Shown: in pieces, positions 48,101 through 63,100 of the stretch | How positions within the stretch are numbered: position 1 is the first letter of the stretch | How the letters are laid out: the number at the start of each line of letters is the position of its first letter | Source: Notospermus geniculatus | Taxonomy: Eukaryota; Nemertea; Pilidiophora; Heteronemertea; Lineidae | Length of the DNA: 64,000 bases | Reading direction: 5' to 3' | Assembly: GCA_002633025.1 (NCBI GenBank) | Contig: NMRB01001343.1 | Coordinates: forward strand, 85,199 to 149,198 | Program-made: the position numbers and the translations under genes | The notes under the pieces: model-generated | What the model was told of the DNA's origin: nothing | The model's database searches: none | What the model saw: the letters and a program-made list of their open reading frames with translations, nothing else

Positions 48101-51100
48101 TAAAGGAAAGCTCGACTTGTTTTTTTTTCAGGGCCCGTCAACGTCAGACAAAACAGCCAGTGTTCAACACAATGTGTTGGTAAGTACATGTAGACCTAAG
48201 ATAAAAACCTGTGGATGAAAAATAAATGGCCATCTTCCTTTGCTCCCTCGCTGTCAAGGACAGAGGCCCCATCAGACGCAAGGCATGCTTACGTTTTAGC
48301 TATTTTGTGAAAAAGTCTGCAAACTCAGTAGTAAAAAGTCTTTGGAGTTAAGAATCAAGTATTTCCCACGTAAAGATGCCTTCATCATTATTTCTGGTTC
48401 ACAGGCACATCAAAGTTCAGCTACACAATTGGAGCTACATATAGGTACGACTATGAAGGTTCCATTCAGACGACGATATTCGGAGCCAGCGAGGGGGCCT
48501 CTGGAATGAGACTAAAGGCAACTGCTGACTTCGAGGTTATCGATTCATGCGACTTGGCTTTGCGGGTGAGTTTCAGCAACCTGCTAATTCAACTTTTCAA
48601 GGCGACGAGCGATTCGGCAAGTGTGGCTTCAACGGCGCTGCTGACCATCGTCGATGCGTGAAATCGTCAGACTTTGCCGCATGCGACCATCGCCCCTTGA
48701 TCGCCCGCAAACGGGCGATACGCTCCCGAAACAACTCGAGGTCGCCGATAACGACCTTCAAACGCCGCAGGAGGGAACCCTTCGGGATTTCTTTTTCGTT
48801 TCAAAAATCAAATTAAGACAAATTTCTCTTCAGTCGTCCTTTCATCGTAAATCTTCTATAATGTCTTCTTCTCTGACCGTAGTTACGAAATGTACGGCTA
48901 GAAGAGACAGACAAGACTGGCCGGGCATGGGCTGTCCTTGGCGCCGATAGCTTCCGGCAAGCCCTCGAGGAACACCCACTGAGATTCTCCTGGCAAGACG
49001 GTCGCATTGAGGAGGTGTGTCCCATCATCGATGCCGAGTTACCATGGGTTACGAACGTCAAGAGAGGTATACTCTCGTCGTTCCAGAACACCATGGATGA
49101 CTTACAGAAGGAGGACAGGATCCCAGAGGTATGTTGCATCCAAATACCTTCCTCTGTATCCAAAAAAAGCGAAAACGGAGAATCGAAAAAGATCATAGGA
49201 TCATAGTTGGGGATCCTTGGATAGTTCAGACTCTATTTTATGTACATGTACTTGCAAACTTAACAGAAAATCCTTTGATTGGAAGCGGATTTTATCCCAT
49301 GGCCAAATTAGACGAGTAAAAACACAAGACCAGATACGCAGGTGTAAAGGGAAAGAATGTCCCCAGGAAAAACTGTCCCAGGAACAAAAGATCCTATTGT
49401 TACATTCTAATCTCTGGGGATTGGTTTTCTATAGTCATGCCGCTTATTCCATCATTCAACAATAGAAGTGGACACTTTTTACAGGGGGATACTCTGTACT
49501 GTTCCCTGTCTCCCCTTACCACTGAACCCAGCAGCTTCTTCTTTACAGACTGATGTGGCCGGTAACTGCCGAGCAGATTACAAGATCATGTCACGCCAGT
49601 ACACGACCATCACCGTCAACAAGACGAAAGATCTGCTGGCCTGTACCGACAGGCATGGCTTCAAAACTGCCATGCAGGCCACACCCTACCGGGTGCCATC
49701 GGTAAGTATTCGTTCTTCAGGGAGATGAAGGCTCCCTTATTCTGTTCCTGGTAGAAGTTTAACCGCTGGTGTCAAGCAACTGCCTCGTCCTTGACCATGG
49801 CAGGCAATCGAAACAAAGTTGGCACCAACGTTTCCAGTTGATAAGCTTCTTGTAATGCCCCCATCACAATGAGCTAGTTCTCGGTACGTTCTTGAAAATG
49901 TTGCCGAACGGGCTCAAACTGTGCGAACGGAGTGGACGTAGTGGCAGCTTTTTACAGTCTTTTTAACGAACTTCATGGACGGGCTTGGACGGGAAGGGTG
50001 TTCCAGAACTTCGAGACAACTTATTTGGCCAACTTTACACGTTCTAGCCCGTTTACGATTTTTTTGGACGGGGCAGACGTTTTGAGAACTACTTTAGTTT
50101 GACAGTACCTTAAGGGCCTGTCACACTAAAGTAGTTCTCAAAACGTCCTGCCCCGTCCTTAAAAAATCTTAAAACGGGCTAGAACACCCTTGGCCAAATA
50201 TAATGCCTCGATGTTCTGGAGCACCCTTCCCGTCCATGAAGTTCGTAAAAAGACTGTAAAAAGTTGCCACCACGTCCACTCCGTTCGCAGACAGTTTGAG
50301 CCCGTTCGGCAAAATTTTCAAGAACGTACTACTTAGAAACTCAGTGTGATTGGGGCATTAAAAGACCTGAATGTTCTAGACTTCAATCTTGAACACCTTT
50401 CCCATCGTCTTGCAGGACATCCAGTCTCTTCCACTGACCAAGAGCAGCCACGAATGCGTGCAGACACTGAGCACAGTCCACGGTCATCTGATGAAGGCCG
50501 ACTGTGAGGAGCATCATATCTTCAGACCTTTCTCCAAGGGACACAACGGAGCCATGACTCATGCAAAACACTCTCTGAATTACGTGGGCACGACACCTGG
50601 AGTTCGGACCTCACTCAGTAAGTTTCACACCATCACATTTTGCGAGTCTCTCACTCTTTAGGCCAGGACTGTGCCAATCAGGCTTGGTAGGTTGGTACCT
50701 TTTGGTGTTCTACATGTTCCTCCAATCAATAGAAGCAGTTCGCCAAACAGACCAAACACCGTAGCCTATAGTACTAGAGAAGACAGACAGTGTGGCATTA
50801 TCTTTTTCCATTCTTTATACATACGATATCTGCTTAGGGTGAAAACGACAAACCTTATCACAGTCACTGATAAGGTAAAGAAAATTTAGAAAAATTACAC
50901 AAATATATGATAACAGCCCAAACTGATAAACCGGTTTAGGATTAGCGATAGTTCAACATTAATGGCCCGTATTCTAGAACGTTCCTTAACGTTAAGGTCG
51001 ACCTTAAGTCTATATTGTAAAACCATCGAGAACAATAGATTTAAGGTGGACCTTAATGTTAAGGAACGTCCTAGAATACGGCCAAATGTCTCTTCCAAAT

Positions 51101-54100
51101 CTTTACTGAACAAGGGCCTATTTCACGAAGCACCGCAGGGCTTGCAGATCCGTAGGCTGACTGTTTTCTATTCCATCCTTATGACTGGAGCACCGGGAAA
51201 GGATAGAATTAGATATTGTGGGCAAGGCTACTGGCATGCCTGGGGATTGCGGTTTGAACTAGGCTGCATGTATTTTTTCCAACGAACAAATGTCAAAGTT
51301 CTGACGAAGCATGCGAGTCCAGTGCAAGCACACTCATCTGATCACGACCTGCACACTCTCATAACATTCCAACAAATCGAGGACCCTTGATCTTCGAACT
51401 TCGTATATTTCCTGTTTTGCCAATCAATTGGGCAAAGTCCGCCATTGTGCAAAGTTCCCTAGATGACACTTATATGACACATTACGTTAAGAACATCACG
51501 TTAAGAACGAATTCAGTTCATCATATCTCAATTGTGTTTTGTTGATCAATGGTTCAAGGTTCAGAAAAGAGGTTCTCAAAGGCCTACCTGAGACGTGTCA
51601 CAAAACAGCAAAGGAATTCAATAGTTCAATGATCCACTTTTGTTTTGATGTCAACAACAAGTACATTCTGCATTGTCCTCTTTGGAAAACCCAGGAAAGT
51701 TTTGCAAAGTTACTTCGAAGGGGCAAACCCTCGCCCACGTTTGGTTCCACAAGGGACCTACTTGTCCAAAGACCCTTAGTTTCACTATTCCCCTTGCCTT
51801 CTATAATTTCATCGTGACTGTTATGATTCATTAGACATGGCAAAGAAATGAAATAAAGAAGCCCATTCAGAACTGACAAAGTTACCGTTTGCGCAATCGC
51901 CTTTTCAGCTGGCAACATCCGACGCAGCGACATGTTGTTCGAACACGAGAAGGAGACGCCAAAGACGAACAGTAACGCCGCAGGAAGCGTCATCAGCACG
52001 CTGAACACCATCTGCGAGAAGGCTCAAACAGACGTTAGGCCAGAGACCCCACGCCTTTTCTCCGACCTTGTCTACAAGATGAAGGAGCTGGAACCCCTCG
52101 CGATGAGGCAGCTGCAAAGACAAGTCATCTCAAAGAGAGTGTGCAGAACGAACCACGAAGCTGCAAAGTAGGTGTTCGAAGATGAACCGAATGCAATACT
52201 GGCTCATTGTGGACGATCGTCCATGACTTATCAACTCGAAAGTGCGCGCAACTTCTATAGAGGGAAGTTCATAGCCAGATAATAAATCCCTCTCGGTGCT
52301 CTTCTCAGCATGCTATAATAATGATATAAAAAAATATCCGCCTTTCTGGTCCTTTTGTGCGGTAAAGTTTTACCAACGCAGGAAACTCTAGTAACTGACA
52401 GACAGTAACAACGCTCGGTTCGTTTCAGGAAATTCTTCCATGATGCTGTTCCGATGACTGGCACCCCTGCCTCAGTGAACCTCATCAGTGACCTGATCAA
52501 CCACCGCAGCATCCGCGGGTCAGAAGCTGACATGTGGGTCTCATCCCTTGCCTTCATCCAGAACCCCACGAAGGAGATGTTGGACAGCGTGAAGGACCTC
52601 CTGTTGGCACCGAACCCAAGTAGGACCACCTACCTGGCTGGGTCAGCTCTGATCAACAGCTACTGCAAGAAGAACCCGTCCTGTGACGCTGAGCCAACCA
52701 TTAGACAGATACAAAGCCTCCTTGAGAGGAATCTGAACACCAACTGTAAGGTCAGCAGCCGTAACAGCCAAGAACAGATGATCGTCTCGATGAAAGCCTT
52801 AGGAAACATGGCCAACGCTCCATCAACTGCCGATACTCTTGCCCGATGTTTCACAGAGGAAACCAACCCCATCGAGATCCGGCTGACGGCGCTCGAGACA
52901 CTGAGAAGGCAACCGTGTTCTGCTGACGTAAGTACACTGATACCCAAGTTGGCGGGAGTAGGTGGCTGAAGAGCCTGTTACAATCATTACAGTGACTGCA
53001 ATTTTGCCTTCCCAAGCAGTGCCTTGCAGCAGAGAAGCATTTGTTTACAGCCTCAATATCTCCAGATGTAGTGGACCTCGGTGGTGCACCCCCATATTCA
53101 AGTACCCCAGCACCAACTTCCATCAAAACATCTTCCTCCTTTGACTACGTGTTCCTTGAGCTATCCTGAAGTACACTGAAAATACAAATTTTCGTCTGCT
53201 CATTCCAGCGCAGCCAAGCTCTTCGCCTTTATGTCGACTCACAAAAAGATTCAGAGATCCGAATCCAGGCTTACATCACCGCCATGTCATGTGCCACTGA
53301 GGACACCATCAAAGCTGTGGAGAGAACGCTCAATGCAGAGAAGGTGAACCAAGTTGGGTCATTCGTCTGGACCCACTTAACCAACCTCATGGAGACCTCC
53401 GACCCACACAAGCAACGCATCCGTCGCATCCTCGACAACACGAACTTGCAGAAGACCTTTGACCTTGACAAGAGGAAATACTCTCGAAACTTCGAAGCAT
53501 CCATGTTCTTCGACAGCATCAACACCGGCGCAAAGGTTGAAGGCAATCTGATCTGGTCAACAAAATCTTACATCCCAAGGTCGGCCATGTTCAACATGAC
53601 GCTTGATTTGTTCGGCCACTCAGTCAACTTTCTGGAATTCGGTGGCCGAGCAGAGGGTCTCGAGCACATGGTGGAGAAGTACTTCAACAACCGCGATGGC
53701 TACTTCTCGGACAGCAACGTTGATGATGTCCTAAAGCGCAGGGGCAAGAGGTCTGTCTCCGATGATAAAATGAATCTGATCGACAATCAGGTGAGTGTAT
53801 CGTACCCTTGAATCGCCCCAACATCAGTCCTCTGGGAGCTAGGACGAGGCGTTGCCGAGCCTTTACTGAACAGGGCCCATGTTCCTGAAGCCGTCGTTAG
53901 GTTAACGATGTCGTTAAAACTGGGAAAATGCATAGCGTAACGACATCGTTAACCTTACGACGGCTTCGGGAACATGGGTCCAGGACTCGAATGTCCGATA
54001 AAACAACAGTCCGATCTTCTGAAAGGACGGTTGATGTCTAACCCCACCTACATGTATACAGTCCAGAAAACGAAGCAAAGTTTTCAGAACGTACCCTATT

Positions 54101-57100
54101 AACAGGATAATGTTTCCTTACGTTTTCAGTTCACTGAGGACACCAAAGTAGATCCAAAGGGCTCCCTGTACTTCAAGATCTTCGGGCAGGAAATCCGCTA
54201 CTTCGACTTCAAGAAGATTGCAGGGGCCGGGGATTTCAACGTCTTAGAACTCCTGATCAAGCTTGCCAACAACCACGACATCAATTTCAGCAAGAACATC
54301 ATGTTCCTGGACACCACAATGACCATCCCGACTGTCCTTGGTTTGCCCTTGAAGCTCTCCATCAATGGAACTGCGACTATCAACATGCAGATCAAGGGCA
54401 AGATGGACATCAAGAGGATTCATCCTTCTCCAAGGAACATTGACATCACCGGTGCTTTCAAACCAAGGTAAGCTGCCAGCAACTGCTGGAGATACTACCT
54501 GGAGTTTTGCCATGAGCTAGAAAGGAGCAGCTAAATGATCACTCGCGTGATAATCACTTGTGAAGTGAGCTGTTGATTTGAAGTACCGGTACATAGAAGA
54601 AGAGAGGCAATTTTGCTCAGCTCGACCGGACTGAAAGCCCTCTTCGATTTTGATTGAACTCTAAAGTTTTCGCCACAACCACGCCAACAATCTCGTGTTA
54701 CAATGATGGTACAGACAATCCCTGGTAGTGACCAACCTAACCGTGGTTCCTTTCTTCTTTGCAGTGTTGCCGTCGAGGTCTCCAGCTTGATGAGCGTCGA
54801 CGCCAATGTTGCCAGGACTGGTCTCAAGATGGTGACAACGCTCCACTCAAGCACAGCCATCGAGGGCACGATGCAGATCCAGGACAGTCAGGTGGTCAAT
54901 GTCAAATTTGAAATGCCAAGAGACAAAGTCGAGATCATCAGCGCTGAGTAAGTTGACTGTTTCCTTCGCTTCTTGGCATTAAGGTGTTCAGCATTAGCTC
55001 CATCTTTCGTTTCGATCCACCAGTTTTTACAGAAATCCAAATTTTCCTTTTACAGGAACAAGTTCTTCATCGTTCACCAGACCCAAGAGGTCGAGCAGAG
55101 GATGATCGACTCCAACAGAGTAAACAGCAAGAAATGCACAGGCGACAAGTTGGCCAAGGTCCTTGGCCTGGAATTCTGTGGAGAGATCTCATACCCCACT
55201 ACCCCAGACATGTCCGATGTCCCGGTCTTCCCAATGACTGGCCCGGCAAAGATGAGTGTAGTGCTGAACAAGAAGGACACGCACACTAGCTATGACTTCG
55301 AGGCCGTTTTGAAAACAACGAAGGTAGGCCGAACATTTCGCTAACTAACAAACGGATGGGCGCTGAAGTTCTTCTGCTATTTACCTCTCTTGCAGTTAAA
55401 CGGGATGAATTTTTACCACACAAGAGAACAGGTACACGAAACCAGCGTTGCTACCATTAGTTTTCTCCTCGTCTATGCCCTGGCAAGGCCATCCTCTACT
55501 TTCAGCCATCTCTTCGTTTCTCCTGTGGTGAGGTTTTCATTGTCACTGATCCAATCAATCACTGGCGTTTCTTTAGGTTCGCAAGAATGGACTGGCAACA
55601 TTCACCCACGAGGCCAAGCTTGGGTTCAACACCCCCGGTTCTCAGGTCGACAGGGAATTTCTCTTCGATTTCCTCCTCAATCGCGGCGATAAGGCTCTCA
55701 ACTTCGAATTGAAAACACCTTGGAAGAAGGCTAACTTGAATGGTAGGTAGAATCTTGGAACATTTTTGAATTCATTGAAAACCACAGAAGACTTTCTACA
55801 GGGCCTATGCCCTGAGTCGGATTGGACTGAAGAGAGATTCACCTGATTGCAACAGTTTCAGAGTCCCCTTTCACATGAGAGAGCAGATTGTAGAACTCGG
55901 ATGAATCCCGAGTCAATTATACGACATAATCCTTCCAGGTCTCTTTTGATAACTCATTTGTTAGCTACAGCGACAACCGTATTCATTTGCAGGAGCTTTG
56001 GTAACCGAGGACGACTTGAAGAGGGCCACTCTCCGACTAATGATCGACGAGACCAAGGAATATTCTGTTGTGGCAGAACTTCAGACGGACAATTCGGATC
56101 CTGAGAAGAAAACCTACACACCCAACATCGAGATCCGCATCCCGGAGAAGAACCCCATCTTGATTACAGGCAGTGTCACATACAGCATGGAGACAAACAA
56201 ACACCTTGAATACCACCTGAATGTCGACCAATTATTCACAACCCCAGTGACAATGAGAGGTAGGAGCCTGGAGGGCAATTATCCTTGTACCTCTCTTGTT
56301 GCCTAGTTTGCATTCATGTCTTTCCATCCGTTAAGCCCAGCAGCAGAAAGTCTTTGTTTCTCAGTCGATCGACGATGCTTTAGAACCGTCTAATTAGTGC
56401 TGTCTGCATGTTGCTGACACTCATACACACCATCGGTACTTTACATTTCAGGTGCAATCCGCAAGGAGGTACTAGGACCCGAGCGTGATAAATACACGAC
56501 AAACTTCAACCTGGAATCTCCCAAGTTGAAGACCAGCCTTAATGGTTTCCTCGACAACCGAGCGGACAACTACAAGTCCAGAATGACCATAAACTACCAA
56601 TGGGAGAGAAGACGCCAAGAAACCATCAGTCTGAACTTCAAGGGAAGGAACTCGCTGAGCGTTACCATGAGGAAGCTGTTGTTTGATACGTAAGTGGCCA
56701 CTTCAATCAAATCCCTTGGAAACTTGGATCCAATTTGGTTGCACTGTAGAAGAGACTTTTGCTTGAAGAGATGACATACCGTACTTTCTTAGCCTTTAGG
56801 TTCCTTTCCACATTGTCATACAAAAGTGAAGATTTTGAAGCCATCTGTTTCGTGGATTTTTGCTGATCTCAAGTATACTTTCATGCTTATGCAGCTCTTA
56901 TGTCAATCCAGCACTTTTACCTTTTGTCTTTTTCAGAGCTGTGAGCCTGAGTGCTTACCCGAAGTACAACACACATGTGAAATGGAGCGCTGAAACGACA
57001 GACACCCACTTCGAGACATCCATCGACCTGAAGTATGGTCCGGACCCTAACGACAGACGGAAACGTTTGTCAGCATCAACCATCCTCAACTATGAGAAGC

Positions 57101-60100
57101 ATGGACCTAAGTTTAATGCTGATGCGAAACTGAAGATGTTCTTCCCAGCACAGGTAACTGGATTTTAAAAAGTTCTGATATCCAGCATTGTCCTCAGCAT
57201 GTTGGTCATCGTGCCGAATACAAGTGAAGGCTTACCCCTGCAAGTACCAGGACAAGTGACCTATCCGAAAGGAAGTCATTATGGCCGACTATGTTGGTGA
57301 CTTACCTGTCCGCCGGTAGGCTACTTGTTCCAGTGCTCCCCACCGGTGGTCAAGTGCCAAATACAAATGGAGGACCTCTGCCAATTCCAGCAAGTACCGG
57401 GACAAGTGACCTCCGAAAGTAAAGTCATAGGGCCTGATATTGGTGGTGCCTTACTGTCCCGATCATCCTGGTTCCGGTACTTCAAGGGCTGGTCACTGGT
57501 CCTGCGTATTTGCTGATGACCTTATTGCTGATTAGACCTATTTAAAATGTAGGACCGCGATAGGTCCATGTTGATTAGTTGGCCACATCAGTGTCTCTTG
57601 CAGTCGAGAATTAGTCAGTGATCGACCTGTAGGCCGACTCCACCCAAATCCATCCGGCGAACCAATCATCCAGTTATCAAATAGTTTGACCAGGGCGACA
57701 GTGGCACAAAGAGACATTTTTCAATCTCATCCACTTCAACAAAGCGAGGAAGACAGCACAAAAGCAGCATGACATGTAATGGTAGCGTCGTTCAGTATGA
57801 GATATTGCAATAGTATATCTTTACTTTATACATCTTTTCAGAACATTGATCTCGAGGTATCCGGCAAGCACCACCACGACTCCCACAGCTTGGAAACCAA
57901 GGCTGAAGTCGAGTACAAACCAGGTAAACGAATTAATGCTTTGCTTAACCTCATGAGACATGACGGCCGCCACATGAAATACTCTGGTTCCGCTAGTCTG
58001 GTCTACCCCGGCCGAGAAATGGCCATTTCTACCAAGATCGAACGGACTAGGCCCAAGGAGTACCACACATCCAGCAGGATTCAGTGGCAGCGGTCGCGAG
58101 AGATCAAGGAAACTAGCATGTTCAAGTACGACGAACCGCACAGCAAATACATCGTCGAGAGTGAGATTGAGATTCCAGATAACGACCCTATCACTATCGA
58201 GGGAAGCCTTATTCCCAAGTTCGACGACTTCACTGCAAGCCTCAAAGTCAACGCCTTGAAAGAACTCTACAGTGGAGATGTTGCGTACAACTTCGCCAAA
58301 GGCCCGGGCACATTCACCGGTGCAGCTTCTGCAGACATTGTGTACCCTGGCCGTCGAATCACGGCTGACTCAGATGTCCGGCTCGTTATGGCGGGAGAAA
58401 GTACGGTCAAAATGGATGTCAAGTGGGACGCCGATCGGGATAACTCCAAAACTGTTGTGATTGATGGGGTGCACAGTATGACGAAATACGGGCGGGACAG
58501 GGAACACAAGGGAACACTAACCATCATGTACCCAGGTCGCACGGTTCTAATTCAGGCAGAGGCCAAGAAATATGGCGGCGAGTACAAGAGTCATGCGCTG
58601 ATTGACTGGCAGTCGGACAAGATACAGATGGACATGAGCATGGTAAACACGAAGAACGCGAGATCCAGATCTCTGTCCGGTAGCATCAAGTTTACATCCC
58701 CATTCCGTTATGTGGAGGAGATTGGTGCAGGCTTCATGTACAACAGCGACGGCGAGACATACAGGACGGGAGGGAACGTGACCTGGGCGCCAGGCAAGAC
58801 AATCACGGCGAATGCACTCCTCACCAAGGAAAGCCTGAAGGACATGGAAGGCAGTGCCAACATTGAAACTCCTTTCAGTGGTTTCACAAAGATGGGTTTG
58901 AAGGGTAAATTCCTTCTGCAAGACAAAGAACTCAGTTTCATCCTAGGCGGGGAAGCAGAGGACAAGCGCATCGAGGCAGAACTGACTGGACAGTACAAAG
59001 ATGTAATAAAGGGAGCTGTAAAGGTCGACTTGCCGTTCCTGCCTCGTACGTTTGGTGCCTCATTCACACACAAGCGTGAAGCCAACCAGTACGAGACCGG
59101 TGCGGAAGTGATGTGGGACCGATCGAATACCGGTAAGATCCGTGCCAACCTGGACATGAACATCGAAAGCGTAAAGGACTTCAGTGGTACACTGCAACTT
59201 GATACGCCATTCCAACCGGTGACACGATTAAGTGTGCTTCTCACCCACAAAATCGACGGCAGCGAAATGACATCGAAACTGACGGGCAACGTTGAAGGTC
59301 AAGAGATGACAATGGAAATCAAAGGCAAAAAAGGTCCTAATCGAAGAGACATGGAAGGAAGCATCAGGATAACCACACCATTCGAGAACTTCGATGACAT
59401 GAGCCTGTCCCTGAAGCATAACGATGACACACGTATCTTCACCAGTAGCATGTCTGCAGCGTGGCAGAGGACGAAGAGGGTAACAGCATCTTTTACCATG
59501 AAACACGAACGCAACGGTTGGGTCCTCAACAACGAGGGGAAGATCCAGATCACGACGCCATACATCCAGTTCCAGAGGGTTGGCTACGAATGGAAACATT
59601 CCAACACTGAATCTGATCTCGAGTCTGATCACACATTCACCATCAACGATATTAAATGGGGAGTCAACCTCGGAGGAAACCTGAGACTGACCAATGGCTT
59701 CCGCATCTATGCAACTGTCGGCCTTAAGGTACCCTACGAGGAAATCAGACGCATTAACTCAGCATTTGAATTTGAAATCAACAAACAGAAGTTGGTTTCT
59801 GCACTAACAGTTTCCAGCCTTGGAAGGAGAGCCGCTGCTGGCTTCAGACTGACTGGCGCATCATGGAGGGAGATGGAGGGATCTGCCAATCTTGACATCT
59901 CAGCATTCATCGCTGACGAAACACCATTCGTGGCTGCACCAATATCCATCGAAATGAAGACCGACGCAATCCGTATGCCATACACAGGGTTCATTGAAAT
60001 GAAAAACGCTGATGACATTTGGCGTCTTGATGTGAACACGTCACCCCGCAGCTGGCGTTCCTTTGTGGTGAAAGCAACGGTTGCCACTCCCTCTGACACC

Positions 60101-63100
60101 ATGGTCCTAGATGCATCGCACCTTCTCAACCGTGATTCCAGTGAATCTACCATCAGCCTCAACTACAAGCCTGATAAAACCATTACTGTCCATGTGCAAT
60201 CCAACTTCGAAGGTTACGACAAGATCAAGGGAGACCTTACTCTAACGACACCCTTCGATGTTATCCAAAGCTTCAAGATGGGAATCGATCATGATATGGA
60301 TTACAGGGGCTTCACCGACAAGGCTACCTTTGAGTACGACAGCACCTCTGGAAAGACTTCATTCGCAACGGGCCTTACCTACTATGGATCACGATACATC
60401 AGCGGAAACATCATGCTCACGAGTCCCTACGAGAACTTCGAGAGATTTGAAGCCCGATTCACGCACACGGGACAAACAAGGAAGGTGGAGAGCAACGTTT
60501 ATGTGGAATATCTTGCCGGTCAGAAGATAGATGCCAAGTCTGTCATTGAGTTCGACCCTGTAAGAGCAACTCTGACTCTCACAACGCCATTCGCTGCAGT
60601 GACGTCTGCATCGCTGACCGCTCAGCACGACGCTGAGCTCGACGGTCCTGAAACCACCAGCAGCTTCAACTTCCTCGGAACTATTTACGGCGAACAAACC
60701 CAGATTTCTGGTTCAGCCACGATGCAGTCCTACAGTCTCGTGACTGGCAACGTGCGTTTGGTTACACCCTACGAAAACGTTCGTGATGTTAGCGGGCAGT
60801 TCAGATTCAACCTTGAAGATGACAAACTCCTCACCACCATTGGCGTCGACATGGGTTCCAATAAGAAGATTAACCTCGTTCTCACATGTGCTATCCCTGC
60901 CTACTCCGGCTCCCTAACAATTACCACCCCATTCCAAGGATACCAAGAGATGAAACTCGGATACGGATATGAAAGTACATTCATCAACGAACTCCCACAC
61001 GTCAAAGTCGAATTTAACTGCAACGTTGAGCAGAAGTTTGAAACTTTAATGAAGGTCGAATTGGAAGGTGTGGACAAATGGAAGGCAATGGTTGACGTTA
61101 AGACACCCCTGGTCAATCACAGAAGGTACCTCTTGAACATGGACTATGAGAAGAAGAATCAGGAAGTGCATGAAATTGGTGCCGTTTTGGAGTATCCAGG
61201 TGCAAAGAATGAACTGACATTCATGTTCCAGAGGTATCGAAGAAGCCAGCCTTTGAAATTGAAGTTGACGGTGAAGACTCCGTACTTTTTTCTGACCAGC
61301 TTAACCCTGGACCTTGAGCATAAGGGCGTGTGGTCCAAGTTCGATCACAACATGGTCTTCGACTATGATGCTACCGTCAGCCGGGTGCATATTGAAAACA
61401 AATGGAATGTTGATGGTTGGAATCACATCACTGGCGATGCCCACATGACAAGTCCCATTAAACATTTCGAGTACACCAGCTTTTCCATCCATCACAACAA
61501 AGATGACCACGAGGTGACTTCCAGTGCCACCCTAGAGTACTCCCCTGGTAAACGCATCAACATCAAGAATGAGGTCAAATTTGAAGACAAGTTTGAAGTT
61601 GATTTTGAGCTCACCACACCGTTCCAATATGGGAAGGTTGCTGCTGTCAAGATCGAGCATGAAGGTGGACTGAAGCCACGGAAGACTGAAGTAACCTTGG
61701 AATTCGACAGCATCAAAATTACCGGCGACTTGGAGATAGAACCTGAGAGATCAATCAATGGGGATGTGAAGTTCACGAGCCGCTTCGAGGGTTACGAGAG
61801 AATTACCATAAAAGCATCTCACGACATGTCGCACAGAGAGGCCATGACAGAACTGGAAATTAAACTTCCTAATTCTGAGGAAATCAAACTTGACATCACC
61901 ACGAAACCCGAACGGGAAGCTTTGATCAAAGTTGATTTGCACACGCCATTCGAGGCTTTGAGTGATGCTCATTTTGAGTACAGCGATGACACTGACGTCC
62001 CACCCAAATTCAAGTTGAGCCTTTTCATGACAAATTGGGGAAAACGCGTTCAACTGGATGGAAATTTCAGGTTTACAGACCTGACACTAACAACGTTCGT
62101 TGGTAACCTCGACTTCAGTAGCCCATACGAAGGTTATGAGCACATCTCTCTCTCCTTCTCCAACCTGTTCCCTGGCCCACATTACGAAACTAAAATTGAG
62201 CTTGACTTGAGCCACAGCAAAAAGATCGAACTGAATGCCATCGTCAACGTTGTGAATCCGGCTGCTGACATTTCTCTGGTCACACCATTCTCACCAGTTC
62301 GGAGGGCTGCCTTCAAATATAAACTTGAAAAAAGATTTCCAAAAAAACTCATCGAAAGCCTTGTGGAAATCGAACGTGAATCGGACAAGGGACTTAGCAA
62401 GTTACGAAGCGACTGGAAAATCGAAAACTGGTTTTTGAATGTCGACGGAGAAGTGCGACTCACCACCCCATATAAGAAATGCAAACTCCTTTCGCTTGAA
62501 TACGAGAGTCGCATCCGATCGGATAGAACTGGTGGTACTAAGAAGCTAACGATGAATTACAACACGAAGAAAATCGAGTACACCGTCGGTGTTGACCGTT
62601 CGAATGGTAAACTGGTGTATTCCGATTCTTTGAAGACACCATGGGAATATGCTAGAGATATCCGGAGGAACATGGAGATAACAGACCCTACGACAGAAGA
62701 CTTTACGTTCAAGAACTTTCACTACAAGGGGGAGATGACTCATAACATGTGGACCAAGAAAAGTGAAGGTGAGATAGAATGGAGGANTATCGAGGTCACC
62801 CACAACGGAGGATTCACTGGCTTCCGAAGCACCATTGATGCCAAGATCAAGGAGCCAGTAACTGGTCACGTTGACTTCCGAATGACTGACACATATTCAG
62901 AAGTCTCCGTGAGGACGCAGCTTACCACACCATTCCAGCGCTTTGAGGATACCTCCGTAGAGATCCTGTACACGACTGAAGCGAATGTCCACGAAGCAAC
63001 TGGTAAGGTGAAGTACAACGGAGGACAGACAATCAATGCGAAGGTTGATCTTGAAACTGCGCCAAGAGTGGTTTTCAAGGCGACGCTGGAAACACCGTTT

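Noticed and set aside
55396-55431. 12-codon exon of the lipoprotein gene
   Set aside because: AG acceptor is good and phase fits, but the donor (GTACAC) is weak and the protein reads well when it is skipped; left open.
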